Positions 40,497 to 52,848 of a stretch of DNA of 64,000 bases are shown here, piece by piece (position 1 is the first letter of the stretch; each line of letters begins with the position of its first letter). The translations under genes and the position numbers were made by a program. Location of the stretch: contig RPFO01000103.1 in NCBI GenBank assembly GCA_009746045.1, positions 2,443,738-2,507,737 on the forward strand, given 5' to 3'. The notes below the pieces were generated by a model. That model did no database searches and was not told the origin of the DNA. It was given only the letters and a program-made list of their open reading frames with translations. This stretch comes from Mesostigma viride (lineage: Eukaryota > Streptophyta > Mesostigmatophyceae > Mesostigmatales > Mesostigmataceae).

Positions 40497-41756
40497 CTAA
40501 GTTGTCCAGCGCGTCGACGTCCGCCCGGGCGCCCAGGGCCGACAGGTACTCCCGTCGGCACCGGTTCCGCTCATGCTCGGCGTCCGTCCAGTCCTCAGGA
40601 TCTCCCCGGACCGGGCGTAGAGCAGACCAGTCAGGGCGGACCACTGGGGCGCGGCGCGCGGGGACGTGGAACCGGAGCCGAATGGTCGCGCGCACCAACC
40701 GGTGGTCAGAGCACACCGTGGGCCGGTGTCAAACACTCGGGTGTCCAGGACCGAGGTGCATCTGGGCTGCCGTACCACCACGTAGTCCAGACAGGCCTGA
40801 CGGCCGTTAGGGCCACGAAAAGTGACCAAGTCCTGTGAGGGACGTTGGAAGTGGCAGTTGACCGCAGCAACCATCACGCTATCCCGCAAAAAGGCAGAAA
40901 ACAGGGGAGTGTTGTTGTTAGCAGCTGTGTCAGCAGGCGCAAAGCGACTGCCAGCAGTGCCCACGGGGAGCGTGGCATTGGCGTCGAGCAGCATAACCAG
41001 AAAGTGGCGGGCTGGAGTGACCCCCTCAAGGCTATGCAAGGACTCGAAGAACTCCTCGCGTTCCGACTCAGGTAGACCACTATGGGGTGCGTAGCCCACC
41101 CCCACCGTGAGGTGGTGTTTAGACCGCCCCTCTACGGAGGTGAAATGTGCTACCATAAGGCGTGGGGTTAATAACTTGAGTGTGCTGAGGCTAGCAACTG
41201 CCAGCGGCGAACACAAAAGACCAACACCACCTTGGCCTGGCGTACTGCTGCCAGCGAAGTAAAACCGCCAGCCACCCGCTAGGCGATCAGTGCTCACCAT
41301 GCCAGGTGGCACCTTGCGGCGGTGTTCCTGGACGCCTAGAATAGATACACAATGGGCTATGCAGAAGGCCACTAGCTCTTCTACCCGGTAGCTATGGCCG
41401 TCGTCGGCTAGTAATGTGCGTGCATTAAAGGTGGCAAGGGCCAAGGATGCCTGCTGGCCCACCAGGGGAGAACGGTGATGGAGGATGGGGGTGGATGCGG
41501 CGGGGGGTGGAGGTGGGGGTGGAACGGGGGGAAGGGAAGCGGAGGAAATAGTGCTTTTCATCGCATTTATTTTGTCGTGCAGGCGTAGGATGCGAGCCTG
41601 CCGCCTGCTCTGGGTATTCGGGGATGCTTGCGCAACGCAGAGACGGAGAAAATCTAGCATGCGTTGGGTATTGCTGATCTGGCTGCTGAGAGCTGTCGTT
41701 CTAGCCCGAGATACCGGCACCATAATGTGTCTCAGTCGACTGTTAGGTCGATGCAT
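40497..41756 (-). pseudogene. LINE copy A endonuclease domain
   Basis: APE-type endonuclease readable as ALATFNARTLL, ILGVQEHR, GGVGLLCSP, MLLDANATLP and ACLDYVVV. The final catalytic SDH is out of frame: it is read as CSDHRLVRATIRL in another frame from about 40716, so a frameshift separates it. The N-terminal part is Pro-rich. Confidence 0.85.
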
Positions 41757-42012
41757 GGTAGTGGAACGGGGGACTATTTAGAGGCTATCCCCGAAGCCTG
41801 TTAGCCGCGAGCCGACGAGGAAGGTTGTCTACCTACGGGCACCACCGGAGGCAGCACCTTTCCTGCTAGACACCTCACGAGACTCCGCTCCGGGGGTGTT
41901 AATCTGAACACCTTTAATCTGGGCACCATCAAAGAATGCTGCAAAGGAGCCATCCTGACATCTATATACAACAACTAGTCTAAGCTCTCTACCCTGGGGG
42001 ACCTGTCTGGCG

Positions 42013-42835
42013 TGCTTCCAAGTCCGTATCAAGGAGACAACCAGCGCAGGCCAGAAATCGGGAGAATCCGGACCATAGTAGCTTGCATCTTTAAGTACAT
42101 GGCGGACAAGCTGGCGTTCCTTAAATGCCGCAAGAAGCTCTCGAAGACTCGCTTCACGCTGGACGACGACTTGACCCTGGCCCAGCAACAGCGGTGACGC
42201 GAGCTATGGCTGACCTACCTTCAGCTCCGGCAGAGCGCAGGGGGGAAGCCGGTATACTGGAGGGGGGCGGTCATCCACGTTGACCACAAGCCCTGGCAGG
42301 CACCTCCTGCCACCTCAGACTAGGAAATATATTCTGATTCTGATTTGGCAAGCCGCAAATAGTGAAAACCACATACCAGTAGTGTAGATTAGTCAGGCTT
42401 AGCCTAGCATTTGGCCCACGTACATGTGCGCCCATAACATTTGGCCCCTATGGATGATCGATGCCTTTAGAATTTAGCCAAGCCATGCCTATAATGGGAC
42501 CTCCCATGGATGTTGCATTAAGAATTTAGCCATGCTATGCCTATGCAGAGAGATGCTCTCTGTTGAGAAGCCATGCCCTAGATCTTGTATAGCCATGATG
42601 ATCTTCCCCCATATGACAGGCTCCCCCTTAGCTGGGCATTGCTTGATAGATCATGGGGGTGCAGGTGCCCTGGCGCACCTAGAACAAGGGTAGCTTACAT
42701 TCCCACGGCCCTTGCAGGAAGTAGCCCAGAATGTATTAAAAGCCATATGCCCCTTCTCAGGGATATGTCCTACATGTACTCCCAACGGAGTTATGTTCCT
42801 AACATCTATCTACAACATCTATATACAACATCTCA
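42013..42835 (+). mobile_element. ORF1-derived element with family-3 3' end
   Basis: R1 fragment, then an ORF1 C-terminal domain (RFTLDDDLTLAQQQR, one in-frame TGA, then PVYWRG), then a 3' UTR with GATCTTCCCCCATATGACAG and TACTCCCAACGGAGTTATG at 42778. No endonuclease or RT, so non-autonomous. The tail here is replaced by (CATCTATCTACAA)n. Confidence 0.7.
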
Positions 42836-42979
42836 AGGATGGTGCGCAAGGATAGATGGCAAGTAGTGATGAAGGAGACCACCCCCAAGCCTGTGGGGGC
42901 TCCGCGTGTGACCAAGTATGGCATTCATAGCGATTCGGGCCGCGGTGCCCACACCCCTGTAACTAGGACCTAGATAGCT

Positions 42980-43400
42980 TATACCATCCATTCCATCCCA
43001 TGTTCCCCTCCCACTGAGGACTTATGCTCACGTGACGCAGTCACGTGTCTATTAATTAATTTTAATCTCAAGGAGACAACCAGCGCAGGCCAGACGGAAG
43101 TCGGGAGATCCCGGACCATGGTAGCTCAAGCCTGCCGTTATCTTGTCGGCGTGTTCGAGTCGTTCAGGATGATGAAGATGAATGGTGATGGAAATGTGTA
43201 TCCTTGTGCATTGAAATTATGGCTGGCTTACGTGTAAAGCGACTAGATGACCTAGACGGTGGGGCCGGAAGGCAGCTTGCTTGATCAGGGCGTGTGTTTC
43301 GAGCCACTGGCCGGGAGTGTCTCGGGGTAAGCACCATTGCTGCGATCGCTCTCCCACCATTTACGGGGAAATACCCGCAACAACTGAAAAGGTCTACGGC
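42980..43400. repeat. R1 copy 2
   Basis: GAGGACTTATGCTCACGTGA, an AT-rich spacer, then R1 from TCTCAAGGAGACAACCAGCG to AAATACCCGCAA. It lacks the 37.1-37.4 kb middle block. Confidence 0.75.
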
Positions 43401-44480
43401 TAGTCAGTCATTACGTTAGCCCGTATGTTTGCACACGCGGGCGCTTCCCCACGGGAGGGGGTTTGTTGTCCTCTATGACCTGGGCCCACTTGGCCTTGTC
43501 CATCATGAACTACCAATGGACTACCGGCTGCGGACTGCTTGACGCGGTGTCGCCGGGAAGTTCAGATGTAACTTACCAAGCTCTCTTGTTTTTGCCGCCG
43601 CGCCGTTTTCTACTTCTTTTCGTCAAGGGCTTGCGTAGGGTTCATGGACGAGTGTCAGCTCATCGACGGTGCAATCGGACGGCGGAGAATAAGTTCGCCA
43701 CAGCACAGCGCGACGCAATGGCTCTTTTCCATGTACAACGTGAGATGCGAAGTCCACATGGCTGACCGGAAATCCGTCCAACACCATCGTACAGTACTGA
43801 CCAAACAACCGCTGCTCGGCCTTCATAACCATCGAATCGATTTACTACTAAGAAACGTCACCGGGACACTTCCGCGACTTCAGTACTTCCCGTCACCCTT
43901 GACAAGTTGTCGTACATTACTACACATTTACGCCAATAGAAACTCGCCTCCACAAATATATCTTGATAGTGGCATGCCCATAAAAATTAAATTAATAAAT
44001 TACGACATGACTCCGTGGGGAGATCATGTAGCACATATTGCTTGCGGGATGAATGGAGGTGGGCGAAGCCGCGAAACCTAACTAAGCTAATCTATAAAAT
44101 CCTAACTACTCCACTCAGCAAAGCGCCCCTTCCTCCTGGGGGGGGGGGCTTGCCCACAGGGGCTGGCGTGTGAGCCTCGAAAATCGTCTGCCACCTCTTT
44201 TTGTTCTGCATAGCAGACAATGGGCAAGCTAGAGAAACAGGACCTGTTTAAGGTCCTGGTCCTCCCCGTTCTTACATACGGGGCCGAGAAGTGGACTCTC
44301 ACCGCTGGCCTTGCCAGTAAGTTGGACGGCGCGGTCACCACACAACATTAATAAAAAAATTAAATTAAATTATAACATGACTCCGTTGGGAGATCATGTA
44401 GCACATATTCCTTGCTGGATGTGTGGAGGTGAGACGCTGTGCGCGAGCCACGAGCCACGAGGTAGCCATGGCGGACGGCG
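43401..44480. other. Mosaic of retroelement fragments, no intact gene
   Basis: 43437-43505 matches the 3' end of family-2 LINE coding sequence (minus). 43980-44100 and 44340-44430 carry two minus-oriented LINE tails (GACTCCGTTGGGAGATCATG). 44220-44340 is a plus-strand LINE piece (VLPVLTYGAEKWTLT). The middle (43.5-43.97 kb) is not recognised. Confidence 0.6.
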
Positions 44481-45660
44481 GCCATCATAACTTTCACGTT
44501 TGAGCACCGAATTCAGCTGTGAATATCACAATCGCTTCGTCTTTCTAAGACGCACATGCTGATATAAATTTCCGAAGCTATTACGCAATATATGACGAGC
44601 AAACGCTCCTCGACGCAACGCAGCCTGGCGGCTGCGCTAGGCAATGAAAATACGTCTGCAGCTCCGGCTGCAGCTTCGCCCTCAGGTCCGGCAGGCAGCG
44701 GTGACACTAGTCGCGCACTGGTGGTCGCCCAGCACCCTCCCGGGCTTCATGCCTCGCCTTCAGCCTCGCCTGAGCCCAAACGCAGCCGGCCCCGAACCTA
44801 GCTGGTCTGAGTACGACTTTGAGTTTGACGGGTTATTTTCCACCTTCGACGTCAACAGACCCGGCTATTTCGACAGGCCACACATACTGGAGCTCCTGTT
44901 TTTTGGGTCGTATGCCTCCCTTCTTGACCTGTGCCAGCGCCTCCAATGCCACAAATGCTTCCGCAGCCAGAATGACGGCCAGTTTTATCCCCGCGCACCT
45001 GACCAGTCTGGCTGGTCGCGACCGCGCCTTCAGCTTGTCGCCCTCTTTTCCATCCTTCAGCGTGCTTCCGCGGAACTCTGGCAACCCATCCCCTTGACCG
45101 AATCCACCCTCCTCCACGACCTCCACGCAGCCATCTCACAGCACGTGACGCCCCTCGCTGCAGATGTGGCAGCTGTGGGTCGCACACTGGCTGCTGAGCT
45201 CCCCACCATCCCCACCGCCACCGCCACCCTCCTCGCCCCCCCCCCCCCCCCGGCCCTTCGCCTCCACCGACTCCATCACCGCCCAGCTCCGCGACATTGA
45301 CCACTGTCAGACCAGCGCCATAAGGACAATATGCCATCCCCATCGAGGTCCTGCAAAACACCGCAGGCCTCACCGCCCAGGCGGTGAAGGACATATTGCA
45401 GCCAAGCCAGCCCCAGCTGGCCTGGCTGGCGATGGTCCTCCCATCCCGACCTGGGCGGACATGCTTAAGCAGCACGCCACCTCCACCACCTCCGCCGTCG
45501 CAGCACAGCTCGAGCAACAGAAGCTCGACCTCCGCGAGGAGGCCGAGCTCGCCAAGCGCAGCCTCAGCATCATCGTCAAGAACTTCAGGACATGGAGGAA
45601 GGTGAGAATTCCGAGAAGCTTGCACGTGCGTTTGAGAGCAAAATCCTTGCACGCATGGGC
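44480..45660 (+). pseudogene. LINE ORF1 copy, frameshifted
   Basis: ATG at 44592 opens MTSKRSSTQRSLAAALGNEN. After a frameshift the protein continues SWSEYDFEFDGLFSTFDV, CQRLQCHKCFRSQNDG (a Cys pair), later PTWADMLKQHATS and QKLDLREEAELAKRS (coiled coil). The PxxWADMLK box is the SYAD-like segment of LINE ORF1 proteins. The 5' UTR shares GACGCACATGCTGATATAA-type sequence with the copy at 47.8 kb. Confidence 0.65.
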
Positions 45661-46335
45661 CTTGATTATAATTAATTCATTAGGAACATAACTCCGTTGG
45701 GAGTATCTGTAGCACATAGCCCTTGAGAAGGGGCAGATGGCCTATAATACATTCTAGCTAGGCTACTTCCTGCAAGGGTGGGAATGTAAGCTACCCTTGC
45801 TCTAGGTGCACCAGGGCACCTGGACCCTCATGATCTATCACGCTATGCCCAGCTAAGGGGGAGCATGTCATGTGGGGGAAGATCATCATGGCTATACAAG
45901 AGCTAGGGCATGGCTTCTCAACAGAGAGCATCTCTCTGCATAGGCATAGCATGGCTAAATTCTTAATGCAACATCCATGGGGGTCCCATTATAGGCATGG
46001 CTTGGCTAAATTCTGAAGGCATCATCCATGGGGGCCATTATGGGCGCACATGCGCGTGGGCCACATGCTAGGCTAAGCCTGACTAATCTACACTACTGGT
46101 ATATATTAATTCCCTAGTCTGAGGTGGCAGGAGGGGCCTGCCAGGGCTTGTGGTCAACGTGGATGACCGCCCCCCTCCAGCACACCGGCTTCCCCCTTGC
46201 GCTCTGCCGGAGCTGAAGGTAGGTCGGCGATAGCTCGCGTCGCCCGGCTGTAGCTGGGCCAGGGTCAAGTCGTCGTCCAGCGTGAAGCGAGTCTCCAAGA
46301 GCTTCTTGCGGCATTCGAAAGGAACGCCAGCTTGT
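45661..46335 (-). mobile_element. ORF1-derived element, minus, with family-3 3' end
   Basis: Minus strand: ORF1 C-terminus (TRFTLDDDLTLAQLQ.., HVDHKPWQAPP), a 3' UTR shared with 42.34-42.83 kb, then TACTCCCAACGGAGTTATG and an AT tail near 45665. Arranged head-to-head with the next element. Confidence 0.7.
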
Positions 46336-46399
46336 CCGCCATGGGCCTTCTTGCATGGTGAGATTAAGCTGACCGCCCATCGCCTTCCCCGCGCGCGGG

Positions 46400-47145
46400 G
46401 TAAGGCAGGGGCGCCCCCGCTTCTTCTCATCTTTAAGAGCCCATCGGACAAGATTTCGTTTCTCAGACGCCGCAATCGGCTCGAGAACAATCCCTTCACC
46501 GTGGACGACGACTTGACCCTGGCGCAGCAACAACGGCGACGCGAGCTATGGCCGACCTACCTCCAGCTCCGGCAGACCAAGGCGGGCCAGCCGGTGTACT
46601 GGAAGGGGGCCGGCGGCCATCTACGTCGCCCACAACAAGCCCTGGCACGCGACCCCCGCGACCCCCGCGGCCCAAGCAACTCCAGACGCCCCAGCTTAGG
46701 GGAATACAGCAGCAGTAGTGCAGAATAGTTAGACCGTGGCCTTGTACATGCCTGCCTACTACAGGCACTATACCAGCTGATGCCTAGCATTTTTAGTCAT
46801 GTACATGTGTGCCTATGATGTGCCACACTCCAGATGATGCCTAGCTTTATTTAGTTATGCTGTGCTCATGTAGAGAGCTGCTCTCTGCTGAGATGCCATG
46901 CTCTAGCTTTTGTATAGCCGGCTATGCTGATCTTTCCCCCCATGACAGGCTCCCCCTTAGCTGGGTATATAGCTTGACAGATCATAGGGCTGCAGGTGCC
47001 CTGGGGCACCTAGAGCAAGGGTAGCTTACATTCCCACCCTTGCAGGAAGTAGCTTAGAATGTATTATAGGCCATATGCCCCTTCTCTGGGCTATGTGCTA
47101 CATATACTCCCAACGGAGTTATGTTCCTAATTATTGATTAATTAA
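46400..47145 (+). mobile_element. ORF1-derived element, plus, with family-3 3' end
   Basis: FKSPSDKISFLRRRNRLE, FTVDDDLTLAQQQRRRELWP, TYLQLRQTKAGQPVYWKG: the ORF1 C-terminal domain without stops here. Its 3' UTR ends TACTCCCAACGGAGTTATG plus ATTAATTAATTAAT at 47145. Confidence 0.75.
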
Positions 47146-47740
47146 TTAATGGGTGGAGGTGGGCGAAGCCGCGAAACCTAGCTAATCTAACTCTAAGCTA
47201 ATCAGGCTAATCAGGCTAATCAGGCTAATCAGGCTAATCTAGAAAACCCCAGCTACTCTACTCAGCAAAGCGCCCCTTCCTCTTGGGGGGAGGGGGCTTG
47301 CCCACAGGGGCTGGCGTGTGAGTCTGGACCGACAATCGTCTTCCACCACTTCTTGTTCTGCATAGCAGTCCAAGCAAGAGAGAGGGAGTGAATGCGGTGT
47401 GCAAACGGGGCTGGGACCACTAGGTCAGCCAGCAACTGCTGTGTATAGGTCATGGCATGTTTACCCATCTTTCTAGGAATGTCCTTGGGGCCAGGCCAGG
47501 TCTAGATATGCCGCCCCGGCTGGCCAAGCCGCTGGGGGCCGGCCAGGCCGAGGTCCGACGGTGTCTACCTGACTGGTGCGAGCAAGATGTCCTGCAAATG
47601 CTATCCTACGCTGTCGAATCTCGTCCGTTCGAAATGCGAGGCATGCCCTGGTACAAAGATTCTAAAGACCACACAACATGCTGCGGTCAATTTTCCGTGT
47701 AGGATACGCTGCCTGCATGTCCGCAAGGAGGACTTGTACC
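47146..47740 (-). pseudogene. LINE 3' fragment (minus)
   Basis: Minus strand reads the C-terminal end of LINE RT (HIPRKMGKHAMTYTQQLLAD, IHSLSLAWTAMQNKKWWK) plus four or five copies of CTAATCAGG at 47202-47238. The upstream part (47.47-47.70 kb) is QRRIAFAGHLARTSQ-like on minus. No endonuclease or RT core. Confidence 0.7.
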
Positions 47741-47819
47741 TCAGCATTAATTAATTGCCCCCATTGATTAAAACCCGCCATACCATCCGACGAGAATGGC
47801 TGATGGCGACCGGTATGGC

Positions 47820-49400
47820 TGACGGCGGAGTTCAGATCTTTTGTGTCTGAGCCCCGAATTCGGTCAGACCACTTACATTCGATGCGCCTTTGGTGAGGCG
47901 CACATGCCAGTATAATCGGTTACGGCCGAAACACAGTATCCAAAAGTCACGCACATCGCAAGCAGCTATGACGACTCCAAAAGCAAAACGAGGTTTAGAC
48001 TTTAGAGAAGGAGCTTACTGGCTCCCAGCCCAGCCCACTCGCCATCGTCCTTGCCCAGTCGACTGGGCCCGCAAACCCATCGCCAGCAAACCCATAGCCA
48101 AGCGCCTCACCAGAGCCCAAGAAACCCTGTCACGAACACAAATGGCGAAAGTACCTACCAGATTATGATCGCTTTTCTTTCCTTCGCTGGCTGCAACTGA
48201 CCAAGGAAGAATGCGTCGAAGTAGTCCAGTTCTTAGCACAGGAACGCAAGCTCGTTGGCCCCGCTGCGTCCATCCCCGACGAGCCCCTAGCTAGCTGGAG
48301 GAGTTCCTCACCATGATGCCAGTGACCACCCACCGCCTCGCTATCCTGTGCAGCTTCTTCCAGCTAACGGAAGCCGACATCACAAGAAAGCTTCGCAACC
48401 TAGCCCGGCCTGCGCAGCCAGCTGCCACATCGGCTCCCTCCCTCTGCAAGGATGACATCCGAGCAGTGATGGAGGAGCACGTGACCTGGCCGTTGGCCGA
48501 GAAGCTGACCTTGCTGAACACGACGCTCAACACGGTGGAGGCCCGGGTCTCCAATGTGGAAACTAACGGGTCGTCCACAAGCTCCAACCTCAGTTCACGG
48601 CGCTGCACACCGCGGCGCTGGCATCCGAGACGCATGTTGCACTTGCATGTCTCTCGCCTCAACCAGGTGGAGGGGAAGTGCGGCGTGCTCATGAAGAAGC
48701 TTGAAGCCAGGCACCGCCCACACCGAGGCCCTCCAGGGTCTCACAGGTCCCAAAGATAGCGGAGCAGACGGCCACCATCATCCCAGCCACCCCGCCGCAG
48801 GATGCTGGCGACCTCCCGCCCCTCTCCTACGCGGACCTGCTGCGGTCAGCGACCGCCTCAACCACAGACGCCATCGCTACGAAACTCCACTGAGGAGCTT
48901 TAGGACCTTTGCCAGGCAAAACATTGGGAGGCCACCGACCGCGCTCGCCGCGAATGCCGAGTGGTCAGTGGTGCTGCGTCGTTTCCCCCAGAAGCCAGGT
49001 GAGACGTCAACCACCCTTGCCGACGAGCTCAAGGACCAGCTTCTTACCCTCATGGGCCTGGTAGGCGAGATAGAACTGCGCGGGTGCCACCACCTTCCCC
49101 ACTCACGGGACAAGGCGCCCCCCCCACCAGTCCTGCTCACCTTCTCCTCCCCTGAGGACAAGTGAGCGGTTCCTTTCTCGTCGCAAGAGGTTGCACGACC
49201 TCACCTGGACGCTGGACGACGACCTGACCCCCGCTCAGCAGCAGCAGCAGTAGCGACGCGACCTGTGGCCTGAATACCTCCCGCCACAAGCAGGACCCCC
49301 AGCTAGAAGCCCAAGCCGTGTACTGGAGGGGCGGGGACCTGATGATCAACCACAAGATGTGGACGCCCCCTGCGGGCTAGAAGAGTAATAATTGGTAGTC
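47820..49400 (+). pseudogene. LINE ORF1 copy, long but frameshifted
   Basis: ATG at 47968: MTTPKAKRGLDFREGAYWLP. Frame breaks follow near 48165, 48300 and 48890. Readable parts: LRWLQLTKEECVEVVQFLAQ, coiled coil LAEKLTLLNTTLNTVEARVS, SYADLLRSATAS, and the C-terminal domain LLTFSSPEDK, RKRLHDLTWTLDDDLTPAQQ, VYWRGGDLMINHKMW. Order and spacing match an L1-type ORF1 protein (nucleic-acid chaperone). Confidence 0.75.
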
Positions 49401-49490
49401 ACTGCCGCCATGGCAGCCGGCCATGCCTAGGATGTTTGCCTAGCCGAGCCACCATACCTAGTCACGTGCACCGCTCAATGCACGATACAC

Positions 49491-49689
49491 CACTACAATA
49501 CGCTTCCGCGGACACCTTTTTCAGCGGGGAAAGTGCCCCTGGGCTTCCGCTAGGTTCAGGCTCCAGTCGATGCTCGCAAAATGGCGCAAAACGAACCAAC
49601 AATTGTTGAATCTACGGTGCGAATCCTCGGTACAGCTCGGGTAACATCCTTGCACCCATTTCGCGTCTCCTATGAACCGTATTGTAGTG
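49491..49689. mobile_element. 199-bp MITE with CACTA-like ends
   Basis: Terminal inverted repeats CACTACAATACGCTTC and (reverse) CACTACAATACGGTTC, 15 of 16 matching, with AC on both sides as a possible short duplication. CACTACAA is the typical start of CACTA/EnSpm elements. No ORF. Confidence 0.7.
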
Positions 49690-49699
49690 ACAACCAGCT

Positions 49700-50090
49700 A
49701 TCAAGGAGACAACCAGCGCAGGCCAGAAATCGGGAGAATCCGGACCTGGCATGGTAGCTCGAGCCTGCCGTTATCTTGTCCGCGTGTCCGAGTCGTTCAG
49801 GATGATGAATATGAATGGTGATGGAAATGTGTAGCCTTGTGCATTGAAATTATCAAGGAGACAACCAGCGCAGGCCAGAAATCGGGAGAATCCCTGATGA
49901 AACTATGGTTGCATGGCTTACGTGTAGAGCGACTAGATGACCTAGACGGTGAGGCCGGAAACAGCTTGCTTGATCAGGGCGTGTGTTTCGAGCCTCTGGC
50001 CGGGAGTGTCTAGGGGTAAGCACCATTGCTGCGATCGCTCTCCCACCATTTACGAGGAAATACCCGCAAATGGGAAACCCTTATAGCCCT
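49700..50090. repeat. R1 copy 3 with internal duplication
   Basis: The head segment TCAAGGAGACAACCAGCGCA occurs twice (about 49700 and 49855), splitting the element. It ends TTACGAGGAAATACCCGCAA. Confidence 0.75.
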
Positions 50091-50169
50091 AGCTTAGCCC
50101 TTTGTATGCAGCCATGCTACGTCTTGGCTATATATATGATCAGCTTACTTGCCCACGCTCCTTGTTACA

Positions 50170-50362
50170 TGACATGCTCACACCTCCGTGGGGAAGCGCC
50201 CGCGTGTGCAAACATACGGGAAGCACGCCAGACACGGGTCCCCTAGGGTAGAGTTGATGTTTGTGGCTCGAGTTGATAGATTTAGAATAGATGTAGATAG
50301 CTGTTGTAGATAGATTAGACCGGTGGGACTGTTTGCACCCATCCATCCATCCATCCATCCAT
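50170..50362 (+). repeat. Family-2 LINE 3' UTR fragment
   Basis: GTGGGGAAGCGCCCGCGTGT, then ATAGATTAGACCGGTGGG and (CATC)n as in the nested insert of LINE A. The terminal hairpin is missing: it passes directly into LINE B. Confidence 0.75.
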
Positions 50363-52848
50363 CCCGACTGGAGTCCATCCGTGCCGACTGGAGTACCTGT
50401 CGGCCCTGGACGCCCGGGCGGACCACCGCCGAGCTGGACAAGGGTGCTCCCAACGCCGCCATTTTTGCGGGCTTTGCGGCCCGCGCCCCGGCCGCTGCTG
50501 GCGGCCCGGCACCTGCCGGTCATGCCCCGCCGCCGCCCCGGCCCGCTCTACCGCCAGGACCCCAAGGTCTTGGCCGCCCGGCACCGCCTCAAGCGTAACC
50601 GGGACCCTGCATTGCTGAAACCGGTGCTCCTGGCCGCCCTTGGGGAGGCCTACGCACATGCTCAGGACGCAGAGGCGGCCCAGTGCATCGCAGATGCCCA
50701 GGCCTGCCAAGCTCGCAACCAGGGCAAGGACATGTGGTACCACCTCGACCGGCTCGGCGGCCGGCGGCAGCGCACCGGCCCCGGTGGAGCACACGGGGGA
50801 CGGCACGGCGCCGGTCAGCCTTGACCGCTGGTTGGCCCACAATGTTTCCTTGACCGGTGGGGCCCGCGCCCCTCCCCCGCCGCTTCACCCCGAGACGGCC
50901 GCCCGCCTCGGGGTTGCCGGACCCCCGCCGCTGCCTGCGCCCCCCCTCCTCGGCCGCGGACTACCAAGTCCCCGCCTTGCAGAAGGGCTGCCTTGCCACC
51001 GACGACGTCGTCCATCCCTTCACTTTGAAGGAATTGGACGGCGCCCTTGCTCGCCTGCGGTACGACGCGGCGGTCGGTGCCGACCACCTTTCTGCTGAGC
51101 TGCTGAAGACCCCTGACCTTGCGGTGAGGGATCTTCTGCTGGCGTTCTGCAACCGTGTCCTGCTCTCTAATGAGCCTCCGTCTGCTGAGTGGCAGACGGC
51201 CATCCGCGTCATGCTGTACAAGAAGGGCTCTGCTGCTGACCCCGGCAACTATCGGGGTGTCTGCCTCCAGAGCGCCGCGCTGAAGATCTTCATGCGCATG
51301 ATGCTGCACCGGCTCCGCGCCGCGCTGGACCCACACCTGGGTGAGTCTCAGATGGGTTTCCGTCGTGGTCGTAACACTGTCATGGCTGTGTTTGTCGCGC
51401 GCCGGTTGATGGAGGAGGTGCGTTGCCTCTGCCCTGACAGTTTGCAGCTGGTCTTCATTTTTGTTGACTATATCAAGGCCTTTGACACGGTCCTCTGGGA
51501 GGCTCTTTGGGCCATCCTAGCTCTGGATCGGGTGCCACCAGCATTTATTGCTGCCATTCGTCGTCTGTATGAGGGCTCACAGGCAGTAGTGCGGACTGCG
51601 GAAGGCACCACGTACCCCACCATTCCCCCTTCACCACGGGGTGTGGCAAGGTTGTGTCCTGTCCCCATACCTGTTCATTATTGTCGTGGATCACGTCATG
51701 CGCCGAGCACGTGCGCGCTTTACTGCTCTTAATGGGTTAAGGGGTTCGAGCCTGGCTTGGACATCCTTAACGTGAAAGTGCGCGAACACGGTGGCGGCGG
51801 CACTGGCTACTGCCTGGCCGACCTGGTTTATGCAGACGACACCACCCTCATCGCGCGCCCCGAGCACATTCAGACCTGGCTGGACTGTCTGGGCTCGGAG
51901 GCGCGGGCGGTGGGGTTGGAGATTAGTGTCAAAACTGATGCTATGGTGATTGGGGCCTCCAGTAGCCCGCCGCTACCACGGCTGCTAGACGGGACGGAGG
52001 TCCCGTTTCGTGATCGCTTTAAACTGCTGGGGAGCTGGCTTCCTGACACTGCCGCCGATGTGGACACCCGCATCGGCCTGGCCTGGGCTCGGCATCGTTC
52101 GCTCAAAACCTACTGGCACTCGAAGGTCCTCGGCGAGCACCGCAAGGGCATGCTCCTCAAGGTCCTGGTCCTCACGGTGCTCACGTATGGCGCCGAGGCA
52201 TGGACGCTCACGGACACGCTGGCGGCCAAGCTTAACGGCACAGTAACCAGGATGCTCCGTCAGGCCCTGAATGTCGGGTTTTCCACGCATAGGTCTTTAG
52301 AATCTTTGTACCAGGGCATGCCCCGCATTTCGGACGAGATTAGACAGCGTAGGATAGCATTCGTAGGACATCTTGCTCGCACCAGCCAGGTAGACACCGC
52401 CCTCGGTCTGGCCCCGCAGACCGGCCCCCAGCGGCTTGGCCAGCCAGGGCGGCATATCCTGACCTGGCCTGGCCCCAAGGACATTCCTAAGAAGGTAGGC
52501 AATTAAACATGTCATGACCTACCCACAGCAGTTGATGGCTGACCTACTGGTCCCAGCTTAGTTTGAACATCGCATTCACTCCCTCTCTCTTGCTTGGACT
52601 GCTATGCAGGGCAAGAAGAGGTGGCAGAAGATTGTCAAGGCTCACACGCCCGCCCCTGTGGTCGGCAAGCCCCCTCCCCCCAAGCGGAAGGGGCGCTTTG
52701 CTGAGTAGAATAGGTAGGGTTTTCTAGATTAGATTAGCTTAGAGTTAGATGAGTTCGGTTTCGCGGCCTTGTCCCCCACTCCATCCATCCACGGGAATAT
52801 GTGCTACATGATCTCCCAACGGAGGCATGTTATAATTTAATTTAATCG
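50363..52848 (+). mobile_element. LINE copy B, 5'-truncated
   Basis: Starts within the endonuclease-RT linker and runs through RT to a 3' UTR with GATCTCCCAACGGAGGCATG and an (ATTTA)n tail, where the YR retrotransposon begins. Confidence 0.9.
50857..52506 (+). pseudogene. LINE copy B reverse transcriptase
   Basis: Two long frames. 50857-51732: LKELDGALARLRYDAAVGAD, YKKGSAADPGNYRGV, FVDYIKAFDTVLWEAL. 51757-52506: LADLVYADDTTLIARPEHIQ (motif C YADD), VLTVLTYGAEAWTLTDTLAA, QRRIAFVGHLARTSQVDT. A frame change near 51640 breaks motif B. The C-terminus after 52506 is shifted but still readable to about 52707. Confidence 0.9.

Larger units (their letters stand above)
37561..42012 (-). mobile_element. 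LINE copy A (APE-type non-LTR retrotransposon), decayed, with nested insert
   Basis: Runs on the minus strand from an ORF1 C-terminal remnant (42012-41829, KHARQVPQGRELRLVVVYRC) through endonuclease (41756-40497), linker, RT (39423-38588) and C-terminal domain (38454-37708) to a 3' UTR with CTCCCAACGGAGG hairpin and (AATTT)n tail at 37561. Interrupted at 39425-39959 by another LINE end. Frameshifts break endonuclease and RT. RT motifs FVDYIKAFDTV and GCVLSPYLFIIV are readable. Confidence 0.9.
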
